Positions 15,812 to 25,075 of a DNA stretch of 32,299 bases are shown here, one piece after another; the stretch's first letter is position 1, and each line of letters opens with the position of its first letter. Source of the DNA: Thauera butanivorans NBRC 103042 (lineage in GTDB: Bacteria > Pseudomonadota > Gammaproteobacteria > Burkholderiales > Rhodocyclaceae); the NCBI RefSeq assembly GCF_001591165.1, contig NZ_BCUG01000060.1, positions 1-32,299 on the forward strand, written 5' to 3'. Below the pieces are notes generated by a model. It saw nothing but the letters and a program-made list of their open reading frames with translations, was not told the origin of the DNA and made no database searches. The position numbers and the translations under genes are program-made.

Positions 15812-16984
15812 ATGGGAAAGACAGTCAAGATCGCCGGCCGCACCGCGCTGAGCCTCGCAATCGCCGCCGCCAGCATCGGCGGCGCGCATGCCGCCGACAA
15901 GATCAAGGTCGGCCTGATGCTGCCCTACACCGGCACCTATGCCGCGCTGGGCAACGCCATCACCAACGGTTTCAAGCAGTACGTGGAAGAAAACGGCGGC
16001 AAGCTCGGCGGCCGCGAAGTGGAATACGCCGTGGTGGATGACGAGTCCAACCCGGCGAAAGCGACCGAAAACGCGAGGAAGATGGTCTCGCGCGAGAAAG
16101 TGGACGTGCTGGTCGGCACCGTGCATTCGGGTGTCGCGCTGGCGATGGCCAAGGTGGCGCGCGACACTAGGACGCTGATGATCGTGCCGAATGCGGGTGC
16201 CAACGACCTGACCGGCCCGCTGTGTTCGCCCTACGTGTTCCGTTCGTCGTTCTCGGCCTGGCAGCCGTCCTATGCGATGGGCGAGGCGCTGGCGAGGAAG
16301 GGGCTCAAGAACATCGTGACGGTGACCTGGAAGTATTCCTTCGGCGAGGAGTCGGTCGCCGGCTTCAAGGAAGCCTTCGAGCAGGGCGGCGGCAAGATCG
16401 CCAAGGAGATGACGCTGCCCTTCCCGAACGTCGAGTTCCAGCCTTTCCTGACCGAGATCGCCTCGCTCAAGCCCGATGCGGTGTTCGTGTTCTTTGCCGG
16501 CGCCGGCGCGGCCAAGTTCGTCAGCGACTACTCTGCGGCGGGCCTCAAGAACAGCATCCCGCTGTACGGCCCCGGCTTCCTGACCGACGGCAACCTCGAC
16601 GCGATGGGTGCCGCCGGCGAAGGCCTGCTGACCACCCTGCACTATGCCGACGGCCTGAGCAACGCCAGGGACGCGGCGTTCCGCACGGAGTACGCCGCGC
16701 GCTACAAGGCGCAGCCCGACGTCTATGCGGTGCAGGGCTACGATGCGGCGCAGATGTACGAGGCTGGCTTGCGTGCTGCGGGCGGCGATCCGGGCAGGAA
16801 GGAAGAAGTCATCAAGGGCATGGAGTCCGCCACGATCGACAGCCCGCGCGGCGCCTTCACGCTGTCCCGGGCGCACAACCCGGTGCAGGACATTTACATG
16901 CGTGAAGTCAAGGGCGGCGAGAACGTCGTGGTCGAGATCGTCTCGAAGGGCCTCGAAGACCCGGCCCGCGGCTGCAAGCTCTGA
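15812..16984 (+). CDS. ABC transporter periplasmic substrate-binding protein (LivK-like)
   Basis: 390 residues. Signal peptide MGKTVKIAGRTALSLAIAAA followed by a predicted cleavage site after Ala-His-Ala (residue 27); mature protein begins ADKIKVGLMLPYTGTYA, typical of the branched-chain amino acid/amide binding-protein family (Peripla_BP_6). The ATG at 15812 has an ideal AAGGAGACATC upstream. It is the first of five genes for a HAAT-family importer co-directional with the meta-cleavage genes, so an aromatic acid such as benzoate is the likely ligand. That is inferred from location; the sequence alone does not show the ligand. Confidence 0.88.
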   Translation: MGKTVKIAGRTALSLAIAAASIGGAHAADKIKVGLMLPYTGTYAALGNAITNGFKQYVEENGGKLGGREVEYAVVDDESNPAKATENARKMVSREKVDVLVGTVHSGVALAMAKVARDTRTLMIVPNAGANDLTGPLCSPYVFRSSFSAWQPSYAMGEALARKGLKNIVTVTWKYSFGEESVAGFKEAFEQGGGKIAKEMTLPFPNVEFQPFLTEIASLKPDAVFVFFAGAGAAKFVSDYSAAGLKNSIPLYGPGFLTDGNLDAMGAAGEGLLTTLHYADGLSNARDAAFRTEYAARYKAQPDVYAVQGYDAAQMYEAGLRAAGGDPGRKEEVIKGMESATIDSPRGAFTLSRAHNPVQDIYMREVKGGENVVVEIVSKGLEDPARGCKL

Positions 16985-17024
16985 GCATCCTGCTTTCCAC
17001 CCTTCATTCCTAAGCCTTTGTCGT

Positions 17025-17048
17025 CCCGGCAGGCATGCGCCTGCCGGG
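17025..17048 (+). repeat. Hairpin between binding protein and permease genes
   Basis: Perfect 10-bp stem CCCGGCAGGC / GCCTGCCGGG with ATGC loop, 40 nt after the binding-protein stop and 12 nt before the permease ATG. Placed as in many ABC operons where a stem protects the abundant binding-protein mRNA; it also abuts the permease ribosome binding site. Confidence 0.7.
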
Positions 17049-17060
17049 CGGGGGACAGTC

Positions 17061-17927
17061 ATGGATTTCGCAAGCTTCCTGATCCAGACGCTGAACTCGC
17101 TGCAGTACGGTTTGCTTCTCTTCCTGGTGGCAAGCGGTCTGACGCTGGTGTTCGGCATCATGGGGATCATCAACCTGGCGCACGGCAGTTTCTACATGGT
17201 CGGCGCCTATCTGGCCTTCGTGCTGAGCAGCGCCACCGGCAGCCTGGTGATGGCGATCGTGCTCGGCATTCCGCTGGCCCTGGTGTTCGGTGCCATTCTG
17301 GAGTGGGCGCTGTTCTCGCATCTGTACAAGCGCGACCACCTCGAGCAGGTACTGCTGACCTACGGCCTCATCCTGATCTTCGAGCAACTGCGCAGCCTGC
17401 TGGTGGGCGACGACGTGCACGGCGTCGCCATCCCGGCCTTTCTCGACGCCTCGATCCAGCTCACCGAGGTGATGAGCTACCCGGTGTATCGGCTGGCGAT
17501 CTCGGCGGTGTGCGTCGCGCTGGCAGTGGCTCTCTATTACGTCATCCAGCGCACGCGCCTGGGCATGATGATCCGCGCCGGCAACGACGACCGCAGCATG
17601 GTCGAGTCGCTCGGCATCAACATCGACATGATCTACCGCGTGGTGTTCGCACTCGGCGTGGCGCTGGCCGCACTGGCCGGCATGCTGGCGGCGCCGATCT
17701 CGTCGGTGTTTCCGAACATGGGCAGCCAGGTGCTGATCATTTCCTTCGTGATCGTCGTCATCGGCGGCATCGGCTCGGTGTGGGGCGCGCTGGTCGCGGC
17801 CCTGATCGTCGGCTTCGCCGACACCTTCGGCAAGGTGCTGATCCCCGAGCTGTCGGGCATCGTGGTGTACGTGGTGATGGCCGTGGTCCTGCTGTGGCGC
17901 CCCGAAGGCATCCTGAAGAAAGGCTGA
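17061..17927 (+). CDS. ABC transporter permease (LivH-like)
   Basis: 288 residues, highly hydrophobic, about eight membrane segments; the N-terminal SLQYGLLLFLVASGLTLVFG and IMGIINLAHGSFYMVGAYLA are hallmark LivH sequences, and the EAA-like loop is around GNDDRSMVESLGINI. Forms the inner-membrane channel with the LivM-like subunit. The ATG at 17061 is preceded by GGGGGACAGTC. Only 4 nt separate its stop from the next permease gene. Confidence 0.92.
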   Translation: MDFASFLIQTLNSLQYGLLLFLVASGLTLVFGIMGIINLAHGSFYMVGAYLAFVLSSATGSLVMAIVLGIPLALVFGAILEWALFSHLYKRDHLEQVLLTYGLILIFEQLRSLLVGDDVHGVAIPAFLDASIQLTEVMSYPVYRLAISAVCVALAVALYYVIQRTRLGMMIRAGNDDRSMVESLGINIDMIYRVVFALGVALAALAGMLAAPISSVFPNMGSQVLIISFVIVVIGGIGSVWGALVAALIVGFADTFGKVLIPELSGIVVYVVMAVVLLWRPEGILKKG

Positions 17928-17931
17928 AACC

Positions 17932-18892
17932 ATGAACGCACACGCTTCCCTGCTTCCCAAGCTGATCGCCGTCGCGATCATCGCCTGCGTGCCGCTGTCG
18001 GGCGAATCCTTCTACATCGAGATCGTCGGCAAGGTGCTGGTGATGGCGATCTTCGCCATGAGCCTGGACCTGCTGGTGGGTTTCACCGGCCTGGTCAGCT
18101 TCGGCCATGCGGCCTACTTCGGCATCGCGGCCTACGCGGTCGCACTGCTGAGCCCGCAGTACGATGCCGCCAGCCTGTGGGTCGTGCTGCCGGCAGCGGT
18201 CGCGCTGTCGGCGCTGGCGGCCTTCGTGATCGGCCTCTTCGTGCTGCGCACCAAGGGCATCTACTTCATCATGGTGACGCTGGCCTTTGCCCAGATGGCC
18301 TACTTCATCTTCCACGACACGCCGTTGGGCGGCGGCTCGGACGGCATGTACCTCAACAACAAGCCGTCGGCCGCGATCTTCGGCTGGGAGCCCTTCGAGC
18401 TGACGAACGAGGTGCACCTGTTCTATTTCATCCTGGCGATGATGGTGCTGGTGTACCTCTTCCTGGCGCGGCTGCTGCAGTCGCCTTTCGGCCGCGTGCT
18501 GGTGGGCATCAAGAGCAACGAGCACCGCATGCAGTCGCTCGGCTACTTCACCTTCCGCTACAAGCTCGGCGCCTTCACGCTGGCCGGCGCGCTCGGCGGG
18601 CTGGCGGGCTTCCTGTACGCCGTCCTGTTCGGCTTCGTCACGCCGGAGCTGCTGTCCTGGCACGAGTCGGGCAACGTGCTGCTGATGGTCATCCTGGGCG
18701 GCATGGGCAACCTTGCCGGCGCGGTGGCCGGCGCCTTCGCCTTCGAGGCGATGCGCGAGATCTTCGCCGACATCACCAAGTACTGGCAGCTGCTGATGGG
18801 CAGCGTGATCGTCGCCGTGGTGCTGTTCCTGCCGGGCGGCCTGGCAGGGGTTCCGGGCCGCATCAAGCGCGCCCTGCAAGGGGGGAGGCCAA

Positions 18893-18900
<8 letters not shown>
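17932..18900 (+). CDS. ABC transporter permease (LivM-like)
   Basis: 322 residues. Second membrane subunit of the importer, with the family segments MAIFAMSLDLLVGFTGLVSF, GHAAYFGIAAYAV and SNEHRMQSLGY (coupling loop). Roughly nine hydrophobic segments. Its last 8 nt overlap the start of the first ATPase gene, as is usual for tightly coupled liv operons. Confidence 0.92.
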
Positions 18901-19661
<761 letters not shown>

Positions 19662-19669
<8 letters not shown>

Positions 19670-20375
19670 CATGCTGCTCGAAGCCAAGGAAATCCACACC
19701 TACTACGGCGCCAGCCACATCCTGCACGGCATCGACTTCAACATCCGCGAGGGCGAGGGCATCGCCCTGATGGGCCGCAACGGCATGGGCAAGTCGACGC
19801 TGATCAAGAGCATGCTCGGCCTGGTGCGCCCGCGCCACGGCCGCGTGCTGGTGCGCGGCGACGACCGCAGCAGGGCGCGCACCTGGCAGATCGCCCAGCA
19901 AGGCATTGCTTACGTGCCCGAGGGGCGCGGCATCTTCAAGAGCCTGAGCGTGCGCGAAAACCTGCTGATGTCGGCCCGTGCCGGTGTCGACGGCCGCCGC
20001 GAATGGACTTTCGACCGCGTCATGGAGACTTTCCCGCGCCTGGGCGAACGCATCGGCAACGGCGGCTGGCAGCTGTCGGGCGGCGAGCAGCAGATGCTCA
20101 CCATCGGCCGCGCGCTGATGACCAACCCCGACCTGCTGATCCTGGACGAGGCCACCGAAGGCCTGGCGCCGCTGATCGCGATGGAGATCTGGCGCATCGT
20201 CAAGGAAATCCGCAAGACCGGCATCGCCACCGTGATCGTGGACAAGAACCACGGCGCCGTCACCAGCATCTGCGACCGCGCGATGATCCTGGTGAAAGGG
20301 CAGGTGGTGTTCGACGGCAGCAGCGACGAGACCCGCGCGCAGCCGGAATTGATCCAGACCCACCTCGGCGTCTGA
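19662..20375 (+). CDS. ABC transporter ATP-binding protein (LivF-like)
   Basis: 237 residues. Walker A GRNGMGKST at 38-46, the LivF-specific VPEGRGIF at 85-92, signature LSGGEQ at 138-143 and Walker B region LLILDEATEGLAP from 158. The switch residue segment reads VDKNHGA, with Asn-His after Lys. The ATG at 19662 overlaps the LivG-like stop and has GGAGG 10 nt upstream. Last subunit gene of the importer; the first hemerythrin gene starts 31 nt later. Confidence 0.93.
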
Positions 20376-20406
20376 GCCCCGCGCCGCATTCGCAAGGAAC
20401 CCGACC

Positions 20407-20979
20407 ATGAGCTACGAATCACTCGACATCATCCACGATGAGCACCGCGCGCTGGCGGCGATGCTGAGCGGCCTGGGCACGCTCGTCGCCGGCATCGAGG
20501 CCGGGCGGCTGCAGCCCGACTTCAACCTGATGGCGTCCATGATCGACTACATCGAAAAAGTGCCCGAGAAGGTCCATCACCCGAAGGAAGATGCCTTTCT
20601 GTTTGCCAAGCTGCGCCTGCGCAGCAAAGAGGCGCTGCCGATCATCGAGCATCTGGAAGAAGAGCATCGCCAGGGCGATGAGCGAATCGCCGCCCTGCGC
20701 ACCGCACTTGAAACCTATCGCCAAAACGGTATTGCCGGCCTGGCGGGCTTCCAGGCGGCACTCAAGACGTATACGGCACATGAATGGCAACACATGAACA
20801 TGGAAGAGCGCATGATCTTTCCGCTCGCCAAAGCCCATTTGAGCGCCGAGGACTGGGCCGAGATCGATGCCGCCTTTCTGGCCAACGACAACCCGTGGCA
20901 GGGGGCGGCGGGCGAGTATGCGGCGCTGTTCTCCCGAATCGTGAACATCGCCCCCGCGCCGGTCGGGCTGGGAGGCTGA
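20407..20979 (+). CDS. Hemerythrin HHE-domain protein
   Basis: 190 residues, four-helix-bundle hemerythrin-like domain. Candidate di-iron ligands are His10/His13 (IIHDEH), His57-His58 with Glu61 (HHPKED), His82 and His87 (HLEEEH), and His125, His129 with Glu133 (HEWQHMNMEE). The ~40 C-terminal residues have no recognised motif. Proteins of this type bind O2 or NO or act in iron-sulphur repair. Co-directional with the dioxygenase operon and 31 nt after the last transporter gene, it may be co-transcribed with it; the function is inferred. Confidence 0.82.
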   Translation: MSYESLDIIHDEHRALAAMLSGLGTLVAGIEAGRLQPDFNLMASMIDYIEKVPEKVHHPKEDAFLFAKLRLRSKEALPIIEHLEEEHRQGDERIAALRTALETYRQNGIAGLAGFQAALKTYTAHEWQHMNMEERMIFPLAKAHLSAEDWAEIDAAFLANDNPWQGAAGEYAALFSRIVNIAPAPVGLGG

Positions 20980-21020
20980 GAACCGGGTCATGCGTGTTCG
21001 GAATTTTTTGGAGATGGACC

Positions 21021-21470
21021 ATGCTTGAAGAGCAGGCGGGCTTTGGCTGGGAGGATCGGTATCTGCTCGGCCATGCGGCGATGGATGCCACGCACCGTGA
21101 ATTCGTCGAGTTGGTCGATGCATTGCTCCAGGCGCCCAATGCGACGCTGGGGCAGGCTCTGGCGGCATTTGCCGATCATGCCGCGGCCCACTTCGGAGAG
21201 GAGGATGGCTGGATGAAGGACAGCGGTTTTCCTGCTGCCGACTGTCATGTCGGCGAGCATGCCAAAGTGCTGGAGTCGGTGCGTGAAGTTCAGCAGGCGC
21301 TCGCCGGCGGGAACACTGAAATCGTTCGCGAGCTGGCTCATGCCCTCATGGACTGGTTTCCCGGTCATGCCGATTACATGGATTCGGCCCTGGCAGCCTG
21401 GATGGTGAAGCGCTCGCATGGCGGTTCGCCCTTGGTGTTCCGTCGAGGCTCTCGTAAGCCGGGCCCATGA
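21021..21470 (+). CDS. Bacteriohemerythrin
   Basis: 149 residues with a complete hemerythrin ligand set in canonical order: His25, His57, Glu61, His76, His80, His116 and Asp121 (MDATH, HFGEED, CHVGEH, HADYMD). Binds O2 reversibly at a di-iron site in homologues such as that of Methylococcus, where it supplies a membrane oxygenase. The ATG at 21021 has GGAG eight bases upstream. The C-terminal ~20 residues are a basic tail. Follows the other hemerythrin-like gene after 41 nt; its stop overlaps the start of a nitronate monooxygenase remnant (ATGA). Confidence 0.9.
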   Translation: MLEEQAGFGWEDRYLLGHAAMDATHREFVELVDALLQAPNATLGQALAAFADHAAAHFGEEDGWMKDSGFPAADCHVGEHAKVLESVREVQQALAGGNTEIVRELAHALMDWFPGHADYMDSALAAWMVKRSHGGSPLVFRRGSRKPGP

Positions 21471-21598
21471 ATCCCCTCCTGCAGCGCCTCGGCATCGACC
21501 TGCCCATCATCCAGGGCCCGATGGCGGGCGCCGACACGCCTCGATTGGCCGCCGCAGTCTCGCAGGCGGGCGGGCTCGGCATGCTGGGCTGCGGTATG
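21467..21598 (+). pseudogene. Nitronate monooxygenase, N-terminal remnant
   Basis: Starts with an ATG overlapping the stop of the bacteriohemerythrin gene. Encodes about 44 residues that match the beginning of nitronate monooxygenase / 2-nitropropane dioxygenase: [10 protein letters not shown] is the phosphate/FMN-binding start and [15 protein letters not shown] follows in register. The family needs 310-360 residues, but resemblance stops near 21598 in all frames. The frame stays open beyond, only as antisense of the convergent pyruvate kinase gene. A 3'-truncated gene is the simplest reading; the region 21600-21766 otherwise holds only a hairpin. Confidence 0.75.
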
Positions 21599-21714
21599 CA
21601 CCACCTTGTCGCGCTGACGGGGCGGCCCGGCAGGCACGCAGATGGCTGGAGCTGCCGTTCTGGAAGCAGGGCGGCCGGAGGCGGCAGCAGAGCCTGGATG
21701 GCAAACGGACGTAC

Positions 21715-21756
21715 GCCCCACCCGCTGCTTGCTCGCGCGGCAGCGGCGGGTGGGGC
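21715..21756 (-). terminator. Possible terminator after pyruvate kinase gene
   Basis: 12-bp GC-rich stem (21715-21726 with 21745-21756, one G-T pair) 10 nt beyond the end of the pyruvate kinase gene. The minus-strand tail after it is only weakly T-rich, so termination is uncertain. It is also placed to stop read-through from the plus-strand hemerythrin genes. Confidence 0.4.
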
Positions 21757-21766
21757 GGGCGCTTCG

Positions 21767-23185
21767 TCAGCGCGGAATACGCGCCACGTGCAGCAGGTTG
21801 GTGGTGCCGCTGCGGCCGAAGGGTATGCCGCCGATGATGACGACGTCGTCGCCCGGCTTGGCGAAGCCGTGGCTGACGGCAGCGTTCGCAGCGTGCTCGA
21901 CCATCTCGGTGACGTCGTTCACTTGCTCGAACGGCACCGCATGTACGCCCCAGGCCAGCGCCAGCCGGCGCGCGGTCGCCTGCTGCGGCGTCAGCGCGAG
22001 GATGGGCGCCACCGGGCGTTCGCGGCTGGCACGCAGGGCGCTGAAGCCCGAGGTGGTGTAGGCCACGGTGACGGCGGCGCCGAGCAGGCCGGTGACGCGG
22101 CGCAGCGCGCAGCAGATCGCATCCGGCGTGTTGGCTTCGGCCGCGGTGTGGCTGGCTTCCAGGCCGGCGCGCCAGGCGGGGTCGCGCTCAACCTCGCAGA
22201 TGATGCGGTGCATGATCCCGACCGCTTCGACCGGGTACTGGCCGGAGGCCGATTCGGCCGACAGCATCACCGCGTCGGCGCCGTCGTAGATCGCGGTGGC
22301 GACGTCCGAGGCTTCGGCGCGCGTCGGCACCGGCGAGGTGATCATCGATTCGAGCATCTGCGTGGCGACCACCACCGGCTTGCCGGCGGCGCGCGAGGCG
22401 CGCACGATGCGCCGCTGCAGCACAGGCACCTGCTGCGGCGGCAGTTCGACGCCGAGGTCGCCGCGCGCCACCATGATGCCGTCGGCCAGCGCGACGATGG
22501 GTTCGAGCTGGTCGATGGCTGCGGGCTTTTCCAGCTTGGCCATGATCCAGGCGCGGTCGCCGATGATCTCGCGCGCTTCGCGCAGGTCTTCGGCGCGCTG
22601 CACGAAGGACAGCGCCACCCAGTCGACGCCCAGCGACAGGCCGAAGGCGAGGTCGGCGTGGTCCTTGGCGGTCAGCGGCGAGATCGGCAGCACCACGCCG
22701 GGCACGTTGACGCCCTTGCGGTCCGACAGCACGCCGCCGACCAGCACCGTGGTCTCGGCGAAATCGGCACCGAAGGCATCGACGCGCAGGCGCAGCTTGC
22801 CGTCATCGAGCAGTAGCTCGGTGCCGGCTTCGAGCGCGGCGAAGATTTCGGGATGGGGCAGGTTGGCACGATTGACGTCACCGGCGGCGGGGTCGAGGTC
22901 GAGGCGGAAGGGCGCCCCGGCGGCGAGCGTCACCTTGCCTTCGGCAAAGCGGCCGACGCGCAGCTTGGGGCCTTGCAGGTCCATCAGCACGCCGATCGGG
23001 CGGCCGATTTCCTGCTCGACTTCGCGGATCGTCCGCAGACGTTCGGCGTGGTCCTCATGGCTGCCGTGGCTGAAGTTGAGGCGGAAGACGTCGGCGCCGG
23101 CCTCGGCCAGCGCGCGGATCTGCTCCCGGCTGGAGCTGGCGGGGCCGAGGGTGGCGAGGATGCGGGCGCTGCGTTCGCGTTTCAT
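21767..23185 (-). CDS. pyk: Pyruvate kinase
   Basis: 472 residues. Converts phosphoenolpyruvate and ADP to pyruvate and ATP. Substrate-binding Arg35 and NFSHG (37-41), the catalytic signature [11 protein letters not shown] with Lys217 and Glu219, and [10 protein letters not shown] (238-247) are intact; the C-terminal regulatory domain ends [14 protein letters not shown]. The ATG at 23185 overlaps the stop of the GlcG-like gene (ATGA) and has AGGAG upstream. Glyoxylate-pathway operons in betaproteobacteria often end in a dedicated pyruvate kinase, completing glyoxylate to pyruvate. Confidence 0.94.
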   Translation of the reverse strand: MKRERSARILATLGPASSSREQIRALAEAGADVFRLNFSHGSHEDHAERLRTIREVEQEIGRPIGVLMDLQGPKLRVGRFAEGKVTLAAGAPFRLDLDPAAGDVNRANLPHPEIFAALEAGTELLLDDGKLRLRVDAFGADFAETTVLVGGVLSDRKGVNVPGVVLPISPLTAKDHADLAFGLSLGVDWVALSFVQRAEDLREAREIIGDRAWIMAKLEKPAAIDQLEPIVALADGIMVARGDLGVELPPQQVPVLQRRIVRASRAAGKPVVVATQMLESMITSPVPTRAEASDVATAIYDGADAVMLSAESASGQYPVEAVGIMHRIICEVERDPAWRAGLEASHTAAEANTPDAICCALRRVTGLLGAAVTVAYTTSGFSALRASRERPVAPILALTPQQATARRLALAWGVHAVPFEQVNDVTEMVEHAANAAVSHGFAKPGDDVVIIGGIPFGRSGTTNLLHVARIPR

Positions 23186-23598
23186 GCCGGATTCTCCTGT
23201 GTGATGAGCGCAGCGACGCCCGCGCGGGCGACCTGCGCGTCTTCGCCGGCCTTGACGCCGGACACGCCGACGGCGCCGATGATGTTGCCGTCGACGACGA
23301 TCGGCTCGCCGCCTTCGAGCGGCACCACCGGCATCGCCAGCGCGGCGAAGCGGCCGTTGTTGACCATGTCCTCGAAGACCTTGCTCGGCTTGCCGCTCAG
23401 CACGCAGGTGCGCGCCTTCTCGGGGGCGACGGCGGCGCTCATCAGCGGCGCGCCGTCCATGCGCTGCAGCCACAGGGCATGGCCGCCGGCATCGCAGATC
23501 GCGATGCTGACCGCCCAGCCCTTGTCGCGTGCCTCGGTTTCCGCTGCGGCGGCGATGCGCCTGGCGTCTTCCAGGCTCAGCATGTATGTGGGCTTCAT
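23182..23598 (-). CDS. GlcG/HbpS-like (DUF336) protein
   Basis: 138 residues covering the whole Haem_degrading/DUF336 (GlcG, HbpS) domain: LSLEDARRIAAAAE at the start, ICDAGGHALWLQRMDGAP, and the glycine-rich GGEPIVVDGNIIGAVGVSG. GlcG proteins occur with glycolate and glyoxylate genes; some relatives bind haem, cobalamin or act as isomerase-like partners, but the biochemical role here is not known. Start at the ATG at 23598 (GGAGAGCG upstream), 2 nt after the DUF3830 gene. Confidence 0.85.
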   Translation of the reverse strand: MKPTYMLSLEDARRIAAAAETEARDKGWAVSIAICDAGGHALWLQRMDGAPLMSAAVAPEKARTCVLSGKPSKVFEDMVNNGRFAALAMPVVPLEGGEPIVVDGNIIGAVGVSGVKAGEDAQVARAGVAALITQENPA

Positions 23599-23600
23599 GA

Positions 23601-24023
23601 TCAGCGCTCTCCGATGTCGGTGAAACGGATCCACTGCGCGCCCTTCCACAGCACGGTACGGCCCATTTCGTAAAGTTGATCGCCGCCTTCGACCACGGTC
23701 AGGAAGTGGTTGCCGGCGAGTTGTCCCATCTTGCTGGCGAAGCAGCTGCTGCCATAGGTGAACAGGATCTCCGTCTCGGAGAAGCCGCCCGGATACAGCA
23801 GGATGTCGCCGCGCGAGGGATGGCTGGTGTGGTTCTCGAAGCCGACGCCGGTGTCGAATTCACCCAGCGGCACCCAGACGGCCTCGCCGCTCCAGCGCGA
23901 GTGGATGACCTGGTTCGAGAAAGGCAGCAGTTCGAGGAAGGCGGCGCAGGTCTTGGGCGCAGCGGCTTCTTCCATGCGGGCGACGAAGCGGAATGATCCG
24001 ACTTCGATGGCGAGATGGCGCAT
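23601..24023 (-). CDS. DUF3830 family protein (cyclophilin-like fold)
   Basis: 140 residues. Contains the conserved core of DUF3830: VIHSRWSGEAVWVPLGEF, GFENHTSHPSRGDILLYPGG, and FASKMGQLAGNHF. Predicted beta-barrel similar to cyclophilin-like proteins; no activity is established for the family. AAGGAGATC precedes the ATG. It lies between the tartronate semialdehyde reductase and GlcG-like genes, a position where related operons often carry glycerate kinase. Confidence 0.82.
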   Translation of the reverse strand: MRHLAIEVGSFRFVARMEEAAAPKTCAAFLELLPFSNQVIHSRWSGEAVWVPLGEFDTGVGFENHTSHPSRGDILLYPGGFSETEILFTYGSSCFASKMGQLAGNHFLTVVEGGDQLYEMGRTVLWKGAQWIRFTDIGER

Positions 24024-24046
24024 CGTGATGATCTCCTTCGATGGGT

Positions 24047-24146
24047 GGGCGACGGACGGTCGAGGGGAGGGAGAAGGTCCGTCGCCCGGGTGCCGGTCGA
24101 TGCCGGCACTTCATTATTGTCGGGGGGGCTGGCCGGTAGGCCGGCC
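24047..24146 (-). repeat. Three consecutive hairpins in the glxR/DUF3830 gap
   Basis: In transcript order: a 6-bp stem GGCCGG/CCGGCC (24131-24136, 24141-24146) right after the glxR stop; a 7-bp stem GTGCCGG/CCGGCAC (24090-24096, 24103-24109); an 11-bp perfect stem (24047-24057, 24077-24087) ending about 23 nt before the next ATG. No T-run follows any of them. Probable mRNA stability or attenuation element within the operon. Confidence 0.6.
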
Positions 24147-24147
24147 G

Positions 24148-25032
24148 TCATTGTCCAATTTCGAAATTGGCCATCTTCTCCAGCGCGCGAACCATCGCCG
24201 AGTGGTCCCAGGCCTTGCCGCCGTGCGCGGCGCAGGCGTTGAACAGTTCCTGCGCCGTGGCGGTGTTGGGCAGCGACACGCCGAGCTGGCGGGCGGTGGT
24301 CAGCGCCAGGTTCAGGTCCTTCTGGTGCAGTTCGATGCGGAAGCCGGGATCGAAAGTGCGCTTGACCATGCGCTCGCCATGCACTTCGAGGATGCGCGAG
24401 TTGGCGAAACCGCCCATCAGCGCCTGGCGCACCTTGGCGGGGTCGGCGCCGGCCTTGGCGGCCAGCAGCAGCGCTTCGCCGACGGCTTCGATGTTCAGCG
24501 CGACGATGATCTGGTTGGCGACCTTGGTGATCTGGCCATCGCCGTTGCCGCCGACCAGGGTGATGTTCTTGCCCATCAGCTCGAAGATCGGCTTCACGTT
24601 GTTGAAGGCCGTTTCGCTGCCGCCGACCATGATGGTCAGGCTGGCGGCCTTGGCGCCGACCTCGCCGCCCGACACCGGCGCATCGAGGTATTCGCAGCCG
24701 AGCGCGTTGATGCGCTTGGCGAACTCCTTGGTCGCGACCGGCGAGATCGAGCTCATGTCGACCACGATCTTGCCTGCGGACAGGCCGGCGGCGACGCCTT
24801 CGGGATTGAACAGCGCGTCTTCGACGTGCGGCGTGTCGGGCACCATCGTGATGATGATGTCGGCATTGCGTGCGACTTCGGCGCCGCTGGCGCACTGCTT
24901 CGCGCCCGCATCGATCAAGGCCTTGGGCATCTCGCCGTGGGTGAAGGTGTACACGGTGTAGCCGCCGTTGATGAGATGGCCCGCCATGGGGGCGCCCATG
25001 ATGCCGAGTCCGATGAAGCCGATGTTTGCCAT
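24148..25032 (-). CDS. glxR: 2-hydroxy-3-oxopropionate (tartronate semialdehyde) reductase
   Basis: 294 residues of the beta-hydroxyacid dehydrogenase family. Reduces tartronate semialdehyde, made by Gcl, to D-glycerate with NAD(P)H. The Rossmann motif GLGIMG is at 8-13, the substrate motif DAPVSGG at 117-123, and the catalytic Lys170 with Asn173 lie in GQITKVANQ. The ATG at 25032 has AAGGAGACC upstream. Downstream of hyi by 43 nt in the gcl operon. Confidence 0.94.
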   Translation of the reverse strand: MANIGFIGLGIMGAPMAGHLINGGYTVYTFTHGEMPKALIDAGAKQCASGAEVARNADIIITMVPDTPHVEDALFNPEGVAAGLSAGKIVVDMSSISPVATKEFAKRINALGCEYLDAPVSGGEVGAKAASLTIMVGGSETAFNNVKPIFELMGKNITLVGGNGDGQITKVANQIIVALNIEAVGEALLLAAKAGADPAKVRQALMGGFANSRILEVHGERMVKRTFDPGFRIELHQKDLNLALTTARQLGVSLPNTATAQELFNACAAHGGKAWDHSAMVRALEKMANFEIGQ

Positions 25033-25075
25033 GATGAGGTCTCCTTGAATTCGTCGTGGTGGTGAGATGTCGGGG

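Noticed and set aside
21599-22816. Continuation of the nitronate monooxygenase frame to 449 codons
   Set aside because: After ~44 codons the frame is antisense to pyruvate kinase and loses any resemblance to the FMN-dependent enzyme.
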